Source of the DNA: Comamonas sp.
GTDB lineage: Bacteria; Pseudomonadota; Gammaproteobacteria; Burkholderiales; Burkholderiaceae_C
DNA: 64,000 nucleotides
Assembly (NCBI RefSeq): GCF_009360615.1
Contig: NZ_SPEY01000041.1
Location: 1-64,000, forward strand
Direction: 5' to 3'
A model generated the notes under the pieces. That model was given only the letters and a program-made list of their open reading frames with translations. It did no database searches and was not told where the DNA came from. Shown here piece after piece: positions 45,016-55,098 of the stretch; positions within the stretch are counted from its first letter, which is position 1; every line of letters begins with the position of its first letter. The translations under genes were made by a program, and so were the position numbers.

Positions 45016-47825
45016 CACAATGCCTTTTTGATTCGTTCCGCGCTCAGCGGCAGTTGATAGAAGCGCTTTCCGGTGGCATGGGCCACGGCATTGGCGCAGG
45101 CAGCGACGACGGGAATCATCACCACTTCGGCCATGCCCTTGGGCGGATCGGTGCGCGAGACCGGGGGCAGCACATGGCCCTCGGCCGTCCACACGGCCAG
45201 CTCGCTGGCGCGCGGCAGGTGGTAGCGGTTGAAGTTCCAGCTGCCGTTGCCGGGTCCGCTCGGCCCCAGGGGCAGCTCTTCGTACAGTGCGTGACCGATT
45301 CCCATGGCCACTCCGCCCTGCAACTGGCCCGAGACCAGCTCGGGCACCAGTTGCGAGCCGCATTCCAGCCAGGTCTTGTGCCCCAGCAAGCTCACCTTGC
45401 CGGTGCCCGTCGATACGGCCAGCTCTACCAGCGTGGCGCAAGGCGCGTAGTACACGGCACCCGCCGCCAGGCGGTGTACCGGCGGATAACTGACCTTGAC
45501 GCGCGGCTGGAAAGCATAGCCAGCGCTGTCCATCGCAGCCTTTTTGGCAGCATCGGCGCCGTCGCCGAAGCGAACGGAAAGGGCATCGATCTCGGCGGCG
45601 AAGCGCTTGCCGCCCAGCTCGAACTCGGCACTGGCCCAGGAGCGGCGATTGAAGGTGTGGACGCAGACACCAGTGACCAGGCCCAGTTCATGGGCGCGCG
45701 CGGCCAGGCGCTCCAGGGTCAAGGGCTCCATGGCTCCCGCCACCAGCTTGCCGTCCTTCCACTCGGCCTCGTCGAGCGACACCGGCATGCCCTGCAGCGG
45801 CCCGCCAAACGGCTGACCCCAGATGGACAGGGCCGCAGGCCACAGACCATGGGCCAGCAACAGCTTGGCGGCCTGGCGTGTGGTATGGGTGAAATAGTAG
45901 GCCGAATTGGAGGCCGATTGCGGCGAAGTGAAGCTGGGCACCCAGTACGGGTCCTGCGACTGGCGATCTTCATCGGCCTGGGGCGTGGAGTTGGGTTGCT
46001 CCTGCGTGTGCACGGGCATCTCCGGCCACTTCTGCGCCGCAAACTCCACCTCGTCCACAGGGCGGCCGAGAAAGGGCTCTGCGGCCAGCATCTGCGCCGT
46101 GGTGGTGCCGGTGCCGATTTCTGCCGTGATGTGCTTCATCTTGAGCCTGCCCTCTGGCGATAGCTCGATCAATGCCAGCGCGGCTTCGCCGGCGGTACCG
46201 AAGCTTTTCTGCACCGAGGCGAAACCCACGCCGTAACGCATTCCGGGATGGGCGGCCTCGTACTCGGCCTTGCGTTGGGCCCGCCTGACCCACACCGGGT
46301 CCTTGGCGGCGAGGGCCAGAATTTCACCGATGCGCAACTGGCCCGCAGGCACGGCGCCCTGGGTATTGCGCATGCCTGTGCGCAGCAGGTTCTTCTGCCG
46401 CAGCGCAATCGCATCCATGCCGATCCGCTCGGCAATTTCATCGACCAGCATTTCGGTCGGAGCCATGGACTGCAGCGTGCCGTAGCCGCGCACCGACCCC
46501 GCCGTGACCTCGCTGCTGGGGAAGACGGCCACCGACAGATCGCTCTTGGGGAAGTAGTACACCGACTGCGAAGACGCGACACCGAGCGTGCCGACCGAGG
46601 GGCTGAAGTTCATGGTGCCGCCGCCATCGCCGCGCATGTCCACCGAGAAGGCCTGGAACTGCCCCTCGGCATCCACGGCAATCGTAGTCTTGAGGTCGAA
46701 GGGGTGGCGCTTGAGCGCGAACTGGAAATGCTGCCAGCGGTCCAGCGCCAGCCGCACCGGGCGGCCTTGCGCATAAAGCGCCGCCAGACCCACGTAGAAA
46801 GGGAAGGAGTGATGCTCCTTCTGCCCGTAGCCCACGGTGAAGGCGCTCAGGTAGTCCATTTCCCTGAGCGCAAAGCGGCTGGCCTTGACCATGGCGACCA
46901 CATGGCCCGCCGTGGCGTAGGGCGCCTGGGTGGCGCCCACCATGTGCATCACGCCCCTGCTCTCTTCATACCAAGCCAGACCGTTTTCGGGCTCCAGAGC
47001 GGCGGGCTCCATGGACTGGCTGTGGTAGTTGCGCGAGAAGACCTGGGTGCCCTCGGGCGGTTGCCTGAGCAGCTGCTGGATCTGGGCCGAATACTGCATG
47101 GCCTTGCCATGCTTGGGATCGTCCACGCCGGGCCATTGCACCTCGGGGCCGGTCAGCGGCGGGCGCACGATGCCGTTGATCAGCGGCGCATGCAGATCGG
47201 GCTCGTCATGCCTCTCGGCTCCCATGCGCACATAGCGCGCGGCCACATAGGGCTTGCGTTTGGGTGGTGTGGCGGCTGCGCCCCACTGGAAGATTCCGTC
47301 ATTGAAACGCAGCAGGCGCACGGCTTCGCCGTAGCGCTCGTAGTCATGCCAGATCCCCATGGCCACGGGCTGCCCCAACATGGGCGAGACCTGGCCCTTG
47401 GGCAAGAAGTAGCTGCCGTAAAAACCCGGCTCGGGCATGTGCACGCCATCGGCCTCGGCGCGCTCGGCGTCCACCAGCACATCGGGGGCAAAGTCCTTGC
47501 CCAGCACGGACAGATCCAGACCTTCGTAGATGCGGTCGGCACGCGGAACCATGATCAAAAGCGCATAGGACTGCTTCTCGGGCCAGCCCTGCATGTCGCG
47601 CGCGCGCAGGTCGATGGCAAACAGCTTCTGTCCCGTGACCTTGGCCATGCCGTCGCGGCGGTGGCGCAGCCGGCCGCCGTCCATCCAGGCCGCGTCCTGA
47701 CCGCTGGCCGGCGCGACCATCTGCGCCAGCGCCTGCTCCAGCGGGCGCACTCCGGCCACCACTCCCAGGGCGGCCGCGGCCTTCAAAAAGCTGCGCCGGC
47801 TCATATCCGATTTGGGCACATTCAT
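45015..47825 (-). CDS. Molybdopterin-binding large subunit, Tat-exported (IorB-like xanthine dehydrogenase family)
   Basis: A 936-aa catalytic subunit of the xanthine dehydrogenase/aldehyde oxidase superfamily. The ATG at 47825 gives MNVPKSDMSRRSFLKAAAAL, a twin-arginine signal (SRRSFLK, residues 9-15), so the enzyme works in the periplasm. The aldehyde-oxidase-type domains follow, with GAVPAGQLRIGEILALAAKD, ITAEIGTGTTTAQMLAAEPF and the C-terminal GGVAMGIGHALYEELPLGPS. DPPKGMAEVVMIPVVAACAN holds the region of the catalytic Glu. Relatives oxidise N-heterocycles (isoquinoline, nicotinate) or aldehydes; the substrate here is unknown. Operon of large subunit, 2Fe-2S subunit and cytochrome, divergent from a LacI-type gene. 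Confidence 0.9.
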   Translation of the reverse strand: MNVPKSDMSRRSFLKAAAALGVVAGVRPLEQALAQMVAPASGQDAAWMDGGRLRHRRDGMAKVTGQKLFAIDLRARDMQGWPEKQSYALLIMVPRADRIYEGLDLSVLGKDFAPDVLVDAERAEADGVHMPEPGFYGSYFLPKGQVSPMLGQPVAMGIWHDYERYGEAVRLLRFNDGIFQWGAAATPPKRKPYVAARYVRMGAERHDEPDLHAPLINGIVRPPLTGPEVQWPGVDDPKHGKAMQYSAQIQQLLRQPPEGTQVFSRNYHSQSMEPAALEPENGLAWYEESRGVMHMVGATQAPYATAGHVVAMVKASRFALREMDYLSAFTVGYGQKEHHSFPFYVGLAALYAQGRPVRLALDRWQHFQFALKRHPFDLKTTIAVDAEGQFQAFSVDMRGDGGGTMNFSPSVGTLGVASSQSVYYFPKSDLSVAVFPSSEVTAGSVRGYGTLQSMAPTEMLVDEIAERIGMDAIALRQKNLLRTGMRNTQGAVPAGQLRIGEILALAAKDPVWVRRAQRKAEYEAAHPGMRYGVGFASVQKSFGTAGEAALALIELSPEGRLKMKHITAEIGTGTTTAQMLAAEPFLGRPVDEVEFAAQKWPEMPVHTQEQPNSTPQADEDRQSQDPYWVPSFTSPQSASNSAYYFTHTTRQAAKLLLAHGLWPAALSIWGQPFGGPLQGMPVSLDEAEWKDGKLVAGAMEPLTLERLAARAHELGLVTGVCVHTFNRRSWASAEFELGGKRFAAEIDALSVRFGDGADAAKKAAMDSAGYAFQPRVKVSYPPVHRLAAGAVYYAPCATLVELAVSTGTGKVSLLGHKTWLECGSQLVPELVSGQLQGGVAMGIGHALYEELPLGPSGPGNGSWNFNRYHLPRASELAVWTAEGHVLPPVSRTDPPKGMAEVVMIPVVAACANAVAHATGKRFYQLPLSAERIKKAL

Positions 47826-47972
47826 TCTCCAGTGAGCAAACCGAAGCGGCGGCAGGCCAGCCCTCCGGTCGCAATTGACTCGCAGCGCTGCCCGGACAAC
47901 CGGGCAACGCCCGGATATCTGCACATCGGCCAGCACTGCGGCCGGCCGGCATGGAGATATCGCTTTCAAAAA

Positions 47973-47986
47973 GAAAATCGATTTGG
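47973..47986. promoter_or_regulatory. LacI-type operator candidate, copy 1
   Basis: GAAAATCGATTTGG keeps 12 of 14 bases of the perfect palindrome found 67 bases further on, including the central CG typical of LacI-family operators. It lies in the promoter region between the molybdenum hydroxylase operon and the lacI-type gene. Confidence 0.65.
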
Positions 47987-48039
47987 TATCTGGATTGCTT
48001 CAATCTTCTTTATGAATAATTGATGCAACGCCAAAACAA

Positions 48040-48053
48040 CCAAATCGATTTGG
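48040..48053. promoter_or_regulatory. LacI-type operator candidate, copy 2 (perfect palindrome)
   Basis: CCAAATCGATTTGG is a perfect 14-bp palindrome with central CG, 78 bases before the LacI-type ATG. Centre-to-centre distance to copy 1 is 67 bases, between six and seven helical turns, which would permit repression by looping. Confidence 0.75.
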
Positions 48054-48131
48054 GCAAAGTAAAGTATACAAAAACTTCTGCAATGCCTGCCGCGCGCTCT
48101 GCAATGACCGCCCGCACTCTCGAGGAATTCC

Positions 48132-49163
48132 ATGGCCGACACGCCCAGCCAACGCATCACCATCTCCGACGTGGCCCGCCAGGCCGGTGTCTCGCGCACC
48201 ACGGTCTCGCACGCGCTCAATGGCCGCGGACAGGTCGATCCAGCCACACGCCTGAAGGTGGAAGAAGCTGCACGCAACCTCGGCTACCGGCCCAATCGCC
48301 ATGCGCAGCGCCTGCGCACAGGCGGTGCCAGCATGATTGCGCTGATGTCGTCCATGCCGTTCACGGTCTCGGGCGGCCCTTCGCGACTGGGCTTTTTCAT
48401 GGAAGTGGCAGCGGTCGCGGCCCAATCGGCGCTCGAGCGCGGCCTGGTCATGGCGCTGGTTCCGCCTCACCGGCCCGGCCAGACTTCGCTGAACCTGCTC
48501 GATATCGACGGCGCACTGGTCATAGAGCCGCAGGCAGGCGACCCCCAGCTCGCGCAGTTGCAGCAGCAGGGCCTACCGGTGGTGTCCATCGGGCGCCCGG
48601 GTGGGGACGATGTCAACGTGCCCTATGTCGACCTGCTGTCAGGTCCGGCCACGCAGATGCTGCTCACGCATATGCTGGCCGCCGGAGCGAAGCAGATTGC
48701 GCTGGTGGTCGGTGCCTCGGAGCGCACCTCCTACAGCCAGGCCGAGCAGGCCTATGCGGCCATGGCTGCAGGCCATGGCATGCAGCCTGTGGTGCTGCGC
48801 ATGGACGAAGCCGAGGGCGAGGACGGCGGCCATGCCGCAGCCCGGCAGTTGCTGGGCGAACACCCCGAGCTCGATGCACTGCTGGTCATGGTCGATGCCT
48901 TTGCCGTGGGCGCTGCCCGCTACGCCCAGCAGGCAGGCCTGCGCATTCCCGAAGACCTGATGCTGGCCACGCGTTACGACGGCCTGCGTGCGCGCAGTTG
49001 CGAGCCACCGCTGACGGCACTGGACCTACATCTGGAAGACATCGCCCAGCAGGCGGTCGATCTGCTGTTCGAGCATCTGCGTGGCGACACCACCCGGCGC
49101 GTGGCCACCGGGCCTCTGCCGGCACTGGCACTGCGCCGCTCCACGCAAAGAAAGCCCGGTTGA
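48132..49163 (+). CDS. LacI family transcriptional regulator
   Basis: A 343-aa repressor-type protein. The LacI helix-turn-helix is at about residues 9-30 (ITISDVARQAGVSRTTVSHA), with hinge RLKVEEAARNLGYRPNRHAQ. The periplasmic-binding-protein-like effector domain includes LLDIDGALVIEPQAGDP and the dimerisation-like AVGAARYAQQAGLRIPEDLM. It is divergent from the molybdenum hydroxylase operon, and two operator-like palindromes lie between, so it very probably controls that operon and itself. The effector should resemble the hydroxylase substrate. GAGGA precedes the ATG. Confidence 0.93.
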   Translation: MADTPSQRITISDVARQAGVSRTTVSHALNGRGQVDPATRLKVEEAARNLGYRPNRHAQRLRTGGASMIALMSSMPFTVSGGPSRLGFFMEVAAVAAQSALERGLVMALVPPHRPGQTSLNLLDIDGALVIEPQAGDPQLAQLQQQGLPVVSIGRPGGDDVNVPYVDLLSGPATQMLLTHMLAAGAKQIALVVGASERTSYSQAEQAYAAMAAGHGMQPVVLRMDEAEGEDGGHAAARQLLGEHPELDALLVMVDAFAVGAARYAQQAGLRIPEDLMLATRYDGLRARSCEPPLTALDLHLEDIAQQAVDLLFEHLRGDTTRRVATGPLPALALRRSTQRKPG

Positions 49164-49183
49164 ATCACTTCAACCGGGCTTTC
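49151..49183 (+). terminator. Terminator overlapping the LacI-type stop codon
   Basis: AAAGCCCGGTTGA (49151-49163) and TCAACCGGGCTTT (49170-49182) are exact reverse complements. The TGA stop is part of the left arm, so the last three codons lie inside the stem. Confidence 0.82.
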
Positions 49184-49249
49184 AATCGTCGCAGCCCTGG
49201 CTATCGGCGCTCGTGAATACCGCCGCCGCGCCGATGCGGATCCAGCGGG

Positions 49250-50467
<1,218 letters not shown>

Positions 50468-51442
50468 TCAGCAGGTTCCGAAGCCGATTGCCTGGGCCTT
50501 CAGGAAACGGCGATAGGCCGACGACATGCGGTCGGCCGCCGAATGCATTTCCGCACGGGGATCCAGCGGCAGTGCCTTGGGCAGCTGCGACTCCAGCACC
50601 GGCTGGTCCTGCACAAAGATGGTGTGCTGGAAGGTCCGCAGCTGCTCATCGGTCGATTCGAAGTCCGCGACCGCCAGCCGGAACCAGACGCGGCTGGTTT
50701 CGGGGGTGACGGGGCAGATGAACAGACCGATCTGCTCGCGCCAGCCTTGCCTGGAAGTGCCCTCTTCGGGAATCTTGGTCAGAACGGCCGTGTAGGCCGC
50801 AGTCACCTCGTAGGTGTACTCCACCTCCGCCGACTGGGTGGAGTGCAGATTGGACTGGGGCTGAACCGCCTTGCAGCCTGTCGCCAGCACGCCGGTGGAG
50901 GTCGCTTCCACCTTGTAGGCGGCAATGGCCGTGGCGTCACGGCTGCCCAGCCAGCCTTCATGCACAAAGCCGAAGTGGGACATGTCGAGGAAGTTCTCGA
51001 TGATGCGCGGCGCACTGGCTGCCACATCGTAAGGCCCGCAGTTCACCTTGCGCAGATGCGGATCCGTGTCCGCTGCGAACACGGGCAGTTGACTGTCCGA
51101 AGGCTCGAGTCGCACCCAGATCAGGCCATAGGCTTCCTGCACCTCGAAGGCCTGCACGCGCTGCGATGCAGGGGGCGTGAAGTCAGGCACGGCCGGCACT
51201 TTCACGCATTGCCCCTGCGACGAAAATTGCCAGCCGTGATAGGGGCATTCCAGATGCCCGTTCTCCACACGCCCCATGGACAGCCGAGCACCGCGGTGCG
51301 GGCAGCGGTCCACAAAGGACTGAACCCGGCCTTCGGCATCGCGCCACAGCACCAGAGGCTGTTCCAGCAGCCGCACGGAAAACGGCGCACTCACCACCTC
51401 GGAGGATTGGGCAACAGGATGCCAGAGGGTACGTTCAGTCAT
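50468..51442 (-). CDS. Rieske non-heme iron oxygenase, candidate HpxD-like hypoxanthine hydroxylase
   Basis: A 324-aa oxygenase alpha subunit of the vanillate demethylase-like group. The Rieske centre is CPHRGARL (Cys47, His49) and CPYHGWQF (Cys66, His69). The mononuclear iron site is ENFLDMSHFGFVHEG with Asp153, His156 and His161; a later Asp would complete it. No ferredoxin reductase partner is encoded nearby, so electrons must come from elsewhere. It lies between a nucleoside-type ABC importer and adenine deaminase. Klebsiella HpxD, of the same type, is implicated in hypoxanthine to xanthine conversion; methylpurine N-demethylases (NdmA/B) are also Rieske enzymes. A purine substrate is therefore inferred from context. 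Confidence 0.8.
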   Translation of the reverse strand: MTERTLWHPVAQSSEVVSAPFSVRLLEQPLVLWRDAEGRVQSFVDRCPHRGARLSMGRVENGHLECPYHGWQFSSQGQCVKVPAVPDFTPPASQRVQAFEVQEAYGLIWVRLEPSDSQLPVFAADTDPHLRKVNCGPYDVAASAPRIIENFLDMSHFGFVHEGWLGSRDATAIAAYKVEATSTGVLATGCKAVQPQSNLHSTQSAEVEYTYEVTAAYTAVLTKIPEEGTSRQGWREQIGLFICPVTPETSRVWFRLAVADFESTDEQLRTFQHTIFVQDQPVLESQLPKALPLDPRAEMHSAADRMSSAYRRFLKAQAIGFGTC

Positions 51443-51467
51443 GGAGATACTCGTGAAAATCGAAATA

Positions 51468-51493
51468 CAAAGGGCCGCCCTGCGGCGGCCCTG
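51468..51493 (-). terminator. Hairpin between BMP copy 2 and the Rieske gene
   Basis: AGGGCCGCC (51471-51479) pairs with GGCGGCCCT (51484-51492). The minus strand continues TTTGTATTTC, a weak T-run. It would partly end the transcript of the BMP gene before the Rieske gene. Confidence 0.6.
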
Positions 51494-51624
51494 TCGCTGC
51501 TAGTCGTGTCCGCACGACGGTTGGCAGCCCACACTCCCCGGCAAACCCCGAGGGATGCCTTGAAGACATGCGCCACCGGCCGCAACCCGCATGCAGATGC
51601 GGCGCGAAGCCCGATCGGCAGTGC

Positions 51625-52782
51625 TTACTTGGCGTCGCCGCCTGGCACTTTGCCTTCCACGCCCTTGACGTAGAAGTTGATGCCTTTGAGGAAACCGTCA
51701 TCGGCGACCTTGTCGGCAGCGATCAGCTCCTTGCCGTCCTGGCCGGTGATCGGGCCTTTCCAGATGGTGAATGTACCTTCCTTCAGCCCCTTTTTCACGT
51801 CGTCAACCTTTGCCTTGATCTCGGCGGGGATGTCGTCGGCCAGGGACACGATGTCGATCACGCCCTCCTTGACGCCCCACCAGGTCTGGCGGCTGCTCCA
51901 CTTGCCGTCCAGTGCGCTGCGCGTGGAGTCGATGTAGTAAGGCGCCCAGTTGATGATGGAGGAACCCAGGTGAGCCTTGGGACCGTAGGCCGTCATGTCC
52001 GAATCCCAGCCGAAGGCACGCTTGCCTTTTTCCTCGGCCGTCTTGAGCACCGCCGGCGAATCGGTATTCTGGAACAGGATGTCGGCACCGCCATTGATCA
52101 GGCTGGTTGCCGCCTCGGTTTCCTTGGGCGGGCTGAACCACTCATTGACCCAGACCACCTTGGTCTTGATCTTGGGGTTCACGGACTGGGCACCCAGCGT
52201 GAAGCTGTTGATATTGCGGATGACTTCGGGAATCGGCACCGAACCCACCACGCCCAGGGTGTTGGACTTGGTCATGCCGCCGGCAATGATGCCGGCCAGA
52301 TAGGCGCCTTCGTATGTGCGGCTGTCATACGTGCTGACATTGGCGGCGGTCTTGTAGCCGGTGGCGTGTTCCCACTTCACGTCGGCGAACTCGGGGGCCA
52401 GCTTCTGGATCACGTCCATGTAGCCGAAGGTGGTGCCGAACACCAGCTTGTTGCCCTGGGAGGCCATGTCGCGCAGCACGCGCTCGGCATCGGCACCTTC
52501 GGGCACGCTCTCCACGTAGCTGGTCTTGATCTTGTCGCCAAACTCTTTTTCCAGGGCCTTGCGGGCCTGGTCATGGGCAAAGGACCAGCCACCGTCGCCC
52601 ACCGGGCCGACATAAGCAAAAGCAATCTTCAGAGGTTCCGGAGCTGCGGCGGCAGGAGCGGCAGCGGGGGCAGCAGCTGGCGCCGGTGCTTCTTCCTTCT
52701 TGCCGCAGCCCACGAGAGCGGCCGAGGCCACAGCCGTCAGTGCAGCGACCTTGATCAATGAACGCTTGTGCAAATCAGTCAT
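51625..52782 (-). CDS. BMP family nucleoside-binding lipoprotein (copy 2)
   Basis: A 385-aa substrate-binding lipoprotein of the basic membrane protein/PnrA family. The ATG at 52782 gives MTDLHKRSLIKVAALTAVAS and a lipobox LVGC with Cys26. A short Lys/Glu and Ala/Pro linker follows, then IAFAYVGPVGDGGWSFAHDQ, the BMP hallmark. VFGTTFGYMDVIQKLAPEF and NTDSPAVLKTAEEKGKRAFG are also typical. The protein resembles the copy at 52977-54122 throughout. Relatives bind purine nucleosides; the exact ligand is unknown. The frame is open further upstream into the neighbouring BMP gene, but that is a shadow. Confidence 0.92.
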   Translation of the reverse strand: MTDLHKRSLIKVAALTAVASAALVGCGKKEEAPAPAAAPAAAPAAAAPEPLKIAFAYVGPVGDGGWSFAHDQARKALEKEFGDKIKTSYVESVPEGADAERVLRDMASQGNKLVFGTTFGYMDVIQKLAPEFADVKWEHATGYKTAANVSTYDSRTYEGAYLAGIIAGGMTKSNTLGVVGSVPIPEVIRNINSFTLGAQSVNPKIKTKVVWVNEWFSPPKETEAATSLINGGADILFQNTDSPAVLKTAEEKGKRAFGWDSDMTAYGPKAHLGSSIINWAPYYIDSTRSALDGKWSSRQTWWGVKEGVIDIVSLADDIPAEIKAKVDDVKKGLKEGTFTIWKGPITGQDGKELIAADKVADDGFLKGINFYVKGVEGKVPGGDAK

Positions 52783-52915
52783 TAAAGTTTCCTTGGAACA
52801 AAGAGTGAGGTTTGAAACCGGCAACAGCGCAGTACCTGGGATGCCGGTTACACCTTGGGCAATATATGCATAAACCGAGCCAAATTGCAGCCCGGTATCC
52901 TGAAAACGACAGCGC

Positions 52916-52941
52916 AAAAAGAAAGGCCCCGAGGGGCCTTT
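52916..52941 (-). terminator. Terminator after BMP copy 1
   Basis: AAAGGCCCC (52922-52930) pairs with GGGGCCTTT (52933-52941). On the minus strand TTTTTGCGC follows. It lies 36 bases beyond the stop of the first BMP gene and before the second. Confidence 0.78.
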
Positions 52942-52976
52942 GATCGGACGTCGGTCGGACGTCCCGCAGTCAATGC

Positions 52977-54122
52977 TTATTTGGCGCCGGGCACCTTGCC
53001 CTCGATACCGTTCACATAGAAGTTGATGCTGCGCAGCCAGGCGTCGTCCGCCACCTTGCCGGCTTCCAGCAACTCCTTGCCGGTGTTGTCCTTGATGGGA
53101 CCTGTCCAGACGGCGAAGGAGCCGTCCTTCAGGCCGGCGCGGGCCTTCTCCACCTTGTCCTTGATTTCCTGGGGCACGTCGTCGGCGATCTTCTTCAGAT
53201 CGATGGCGCCTTCCTTCACGCCCCACCAGAAGTTGCCGGTCTGCCACTTGCCGGCCAGCGTGTCTTCCACCACCTTGGTGTAGTAGGGAGTCCAGTCGAT
53301 CACGGCCGAGCCCAGGTGGGCCTTGGGCGCGAAGCCGCTCATGTCGCCGTCCTTGCCGAAGGCACGCGCACCGCGCTCCTCGGCCGTCTTCAGCACGGCG
53401 GGAGAGTTGGTGTTCTGGTACATCACGTCCACACCGCCGTTGATCAGGCTGTTGGCGGCTTCGGATTCCTTGGGAGGGGCGAACCACTCGTTCACCCAGA
53501 CCACCTTGGCCTTGATGGAGGGATCGATGCTCTGGGCACCCAGCACGAAGCTGTTGATATTGCGCACCACCTCGGGGATGGGCACCGATGCCACCACGCC
53601 CACGGTCTTGGTCTTGGTCATGGCGCCCGCCACGATACCGGCCAGATAAGCGCCTTCAAAGGTCTTGGTGTCGTAGACGGCCGCGTTGTCGGCCGTCTTG
53701 TAGCCGGTGGCATGCTCGAACTTCACATCCTTGGCATCGGCAGCAACCTTTTGCACGAAATCCTGGTAGCCGAAGCTGGTGGCGAAGATCAGCTTGTTGC
53801 CCTGGCCGATCATGTCGCGCATCACGCGCTCGGCATCGGCAGACTCGGGAACGCTCTCGACCATGGAGGTCTCGATCTTGTCACCGAACTTCTCCTGAAT
53901 GGCCTTGCGACCCAGCTCGTGCTGATAGGTCCAGCCACCGTCGCCGATGGGGCTCACATACATGAAGCCGATCTTGAGCTTGTCGGCAGCAGGCGCTGCC
54001 GCAGGTGCGGCGGCAGGCGCTGCAGGAGCCTCTTCCTTCTTGCCGCAAGCGGTCAGCACCGCCATGGAAACAGCCGACAGGCCGATCATCTTGATCAGCG
54101 CACGTTTGCCCAGAGTCGTCAT
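52977..54122 (-). CDS. BMP family nucleoside-binding lipoprotein (copy 1)
   Basis: A 381-aa lipoprotein starting MTTLGKRALIKMIGLSAVSM, with lipobox LTAC and acceptor Cys26, then an Ala/Pro linker and IGFMYVSPIGDGGWTYQHEL. IFATSFGYQDFVQKVAADAK, PIPEVVRNINSFVLGAQSID and NTNSPAVLKTAEERGARAFG match copy 2 nearly segment by segment, showing a tandem duplication. It is coupled to the two permeases and ATPase upstream (52-base gap) and is presumably their main binding protein. It is followed by a terminator, so copy 2 may be expressed less or from its own promoter. Confidence 0.92.
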   Translation of the reverse strand: MTTLGKRALIKMIGLSAVSMAVLTACGKKEEAPAAPAAAPAAAPAADKLKIGFMYVSPIGDGGWTYQHELGRKAIQEKFGDKIETSMVESVPESADAERVMRDMIGQGNKLIFATSFGYQDFVQKVAADAKDVKFEHATGYKTADNAAVYDTKTFEGAYLAGIVAGAMTKTKTVGVVASVPIPEVVRNINSFVLGAQSIDPSIKAKVVWVNEWFAPPKESEAANSLINGGVDVMYQNTNSPAVLKTAEERGARAFGKDGDMSGFAPKAHLGSAVIDWTPYYTKVVEDTLAGKWQTGNFWWGVKEGAIDLKKIADDVPQEIKDKVEKARAGLKDGSFAVWTGPIKDNTGKELLEAGKVADDAWLRSINFYVNGIEGKVPGAK

Positions 54123-54174
54123 TGGAGTTGTCCTCTCGTTATTTTTGAAAAGCGGATTGCACCACATTTGGGCA

Positions 54175-55095
54175 TCACGCTCCAGGGTAGAAGGGTTTTC
54201 CCAGGGAGGCCGGCATATTGGCTCGAATCCAGGTCGGATTGCGCGAGATCAGCACCAGCACCACGATGGTGGCCAGATACGGCAGCATGGACAGAATCTG
54301 GCTGGGCACCTGGACCCCTGTGGCCTGCAGATGGAACTGCAGCATGGTCACCCCGCCAAACAGATAGGCGCCCAGCAGGACGCGGGCCGGCCGCCAGGTC
54401 GCGAATGTCGTCAGCGCCAGCGCGATCCAGCCTCGACCCGACACCATGTTCTCCACCCACAGCGGCGTGTAGACCACGGAGATGAAGGCGCCCGCCAGGC
54501 CGCACATGGCCCCGCCGAACACCACGGCCATCAGGCGTATGCGGCGCACGGGGTAGCCCAGGGCATGAGCCGAGGATGGCGACTCGCCGACCGAGCGCAA
54601 CACCAGGCCCGCACGCGTGCGGTACAGGAACCAGACCATCACGGCCGCCAGCACGATGGCACCGTAGACCAGCGGGTGCAGCGTGAACAGGGCCGGCCCC
54701 ACGACCGGCAGATCTGCCAGGCCGGGAATGGCGTACTTGGGCAGCTCGGGCAGCTTGGCCTGCACATAGCCCAGACCCACAAACGCCGAGAAGCCCGCGC
54801 CGAACAGCGACAGTGCAAGACCGGTTGCATACTGGTTGGTGTTGAACCAGATCACCAGCCCGCCAAAGATGGCGGCTAGCAGGGCTCCGGCCAGCATGCC
54901 CGCACCAAAGCCGACCCAGGTATTGCCGGTGTGCACGGTGGCGGCAAAACCGGCAATGGCGGCGCAAAGCATCATGCCTTCGGCGCCGAGATTGACGATG
55001 CCCGATTTTTCATTGATCAGCAGGCCCAGGGCCGCCAGCGCCAGAACCGTGCCGGCGCTGAGCGTGGAGCCCAGTAGCAGTGCATAGGATTCCAT
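54175..55095 (-). CDS. ABC transporter permease, nucleoside type (second permease)
   Basis: Inner-membrane permease of 306 aa with eight to ten hydrophobic segments. ALAALGLLINEKSGIVNLGA and EGMMLCAAIAGFAATVHTGN are typical of the NupQ/YufQ-like permease, as is the coupling segment GESPSSAHALGYPVRRIRL. It ends ANMPASLGKPFYPGA. It follows the first permease by three bases, so translation is probably coupled. With the ATPase and BMP lipoproteins it forms a nucleoside or purine importer. Confidence 0.92.
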   Translation of the reverse strand: MESYALLLGSTLSAGTVLALAALGLLINEKSGIVNLGAEGMMLCAAIAGFAATVHTGNTWVGFGAGMLAGALLAAIFGGLVIWFNTNQYATGLALSLFGAGFSAFVGLGYVQAKLPELPKYAIPGLADLPVVGPALFTLHPLVYGAIVLAAVMVWFLYRTRAGLVLRSVGESPSSAHALGYPVRRIRLMAVVFGGAMCGLAGAFISVVYTPLWVENMVSGRGWIALALTTFATWRPARVLLGAYLFGGVTMLQFHLQATGVQVPSQILSMLPYLATIVVLVLISRNPTWIRANMPASLGKPFYPGA

Positions 55096-55098
55096 GGA

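Noticed and set aside
46248..48023. Plus-strand open frame of 590 codons opposite the molybdopterin subunit
   Set aside because: Antisense shadow; it crosses the operator region and has no recognisable domain.
52783..53487. Upstream extension of the second BMP frame
   Set aside because: It runs out of frame through the first BMP gene and its terminator; the lipoprotein signal at 52782 marks the real start.
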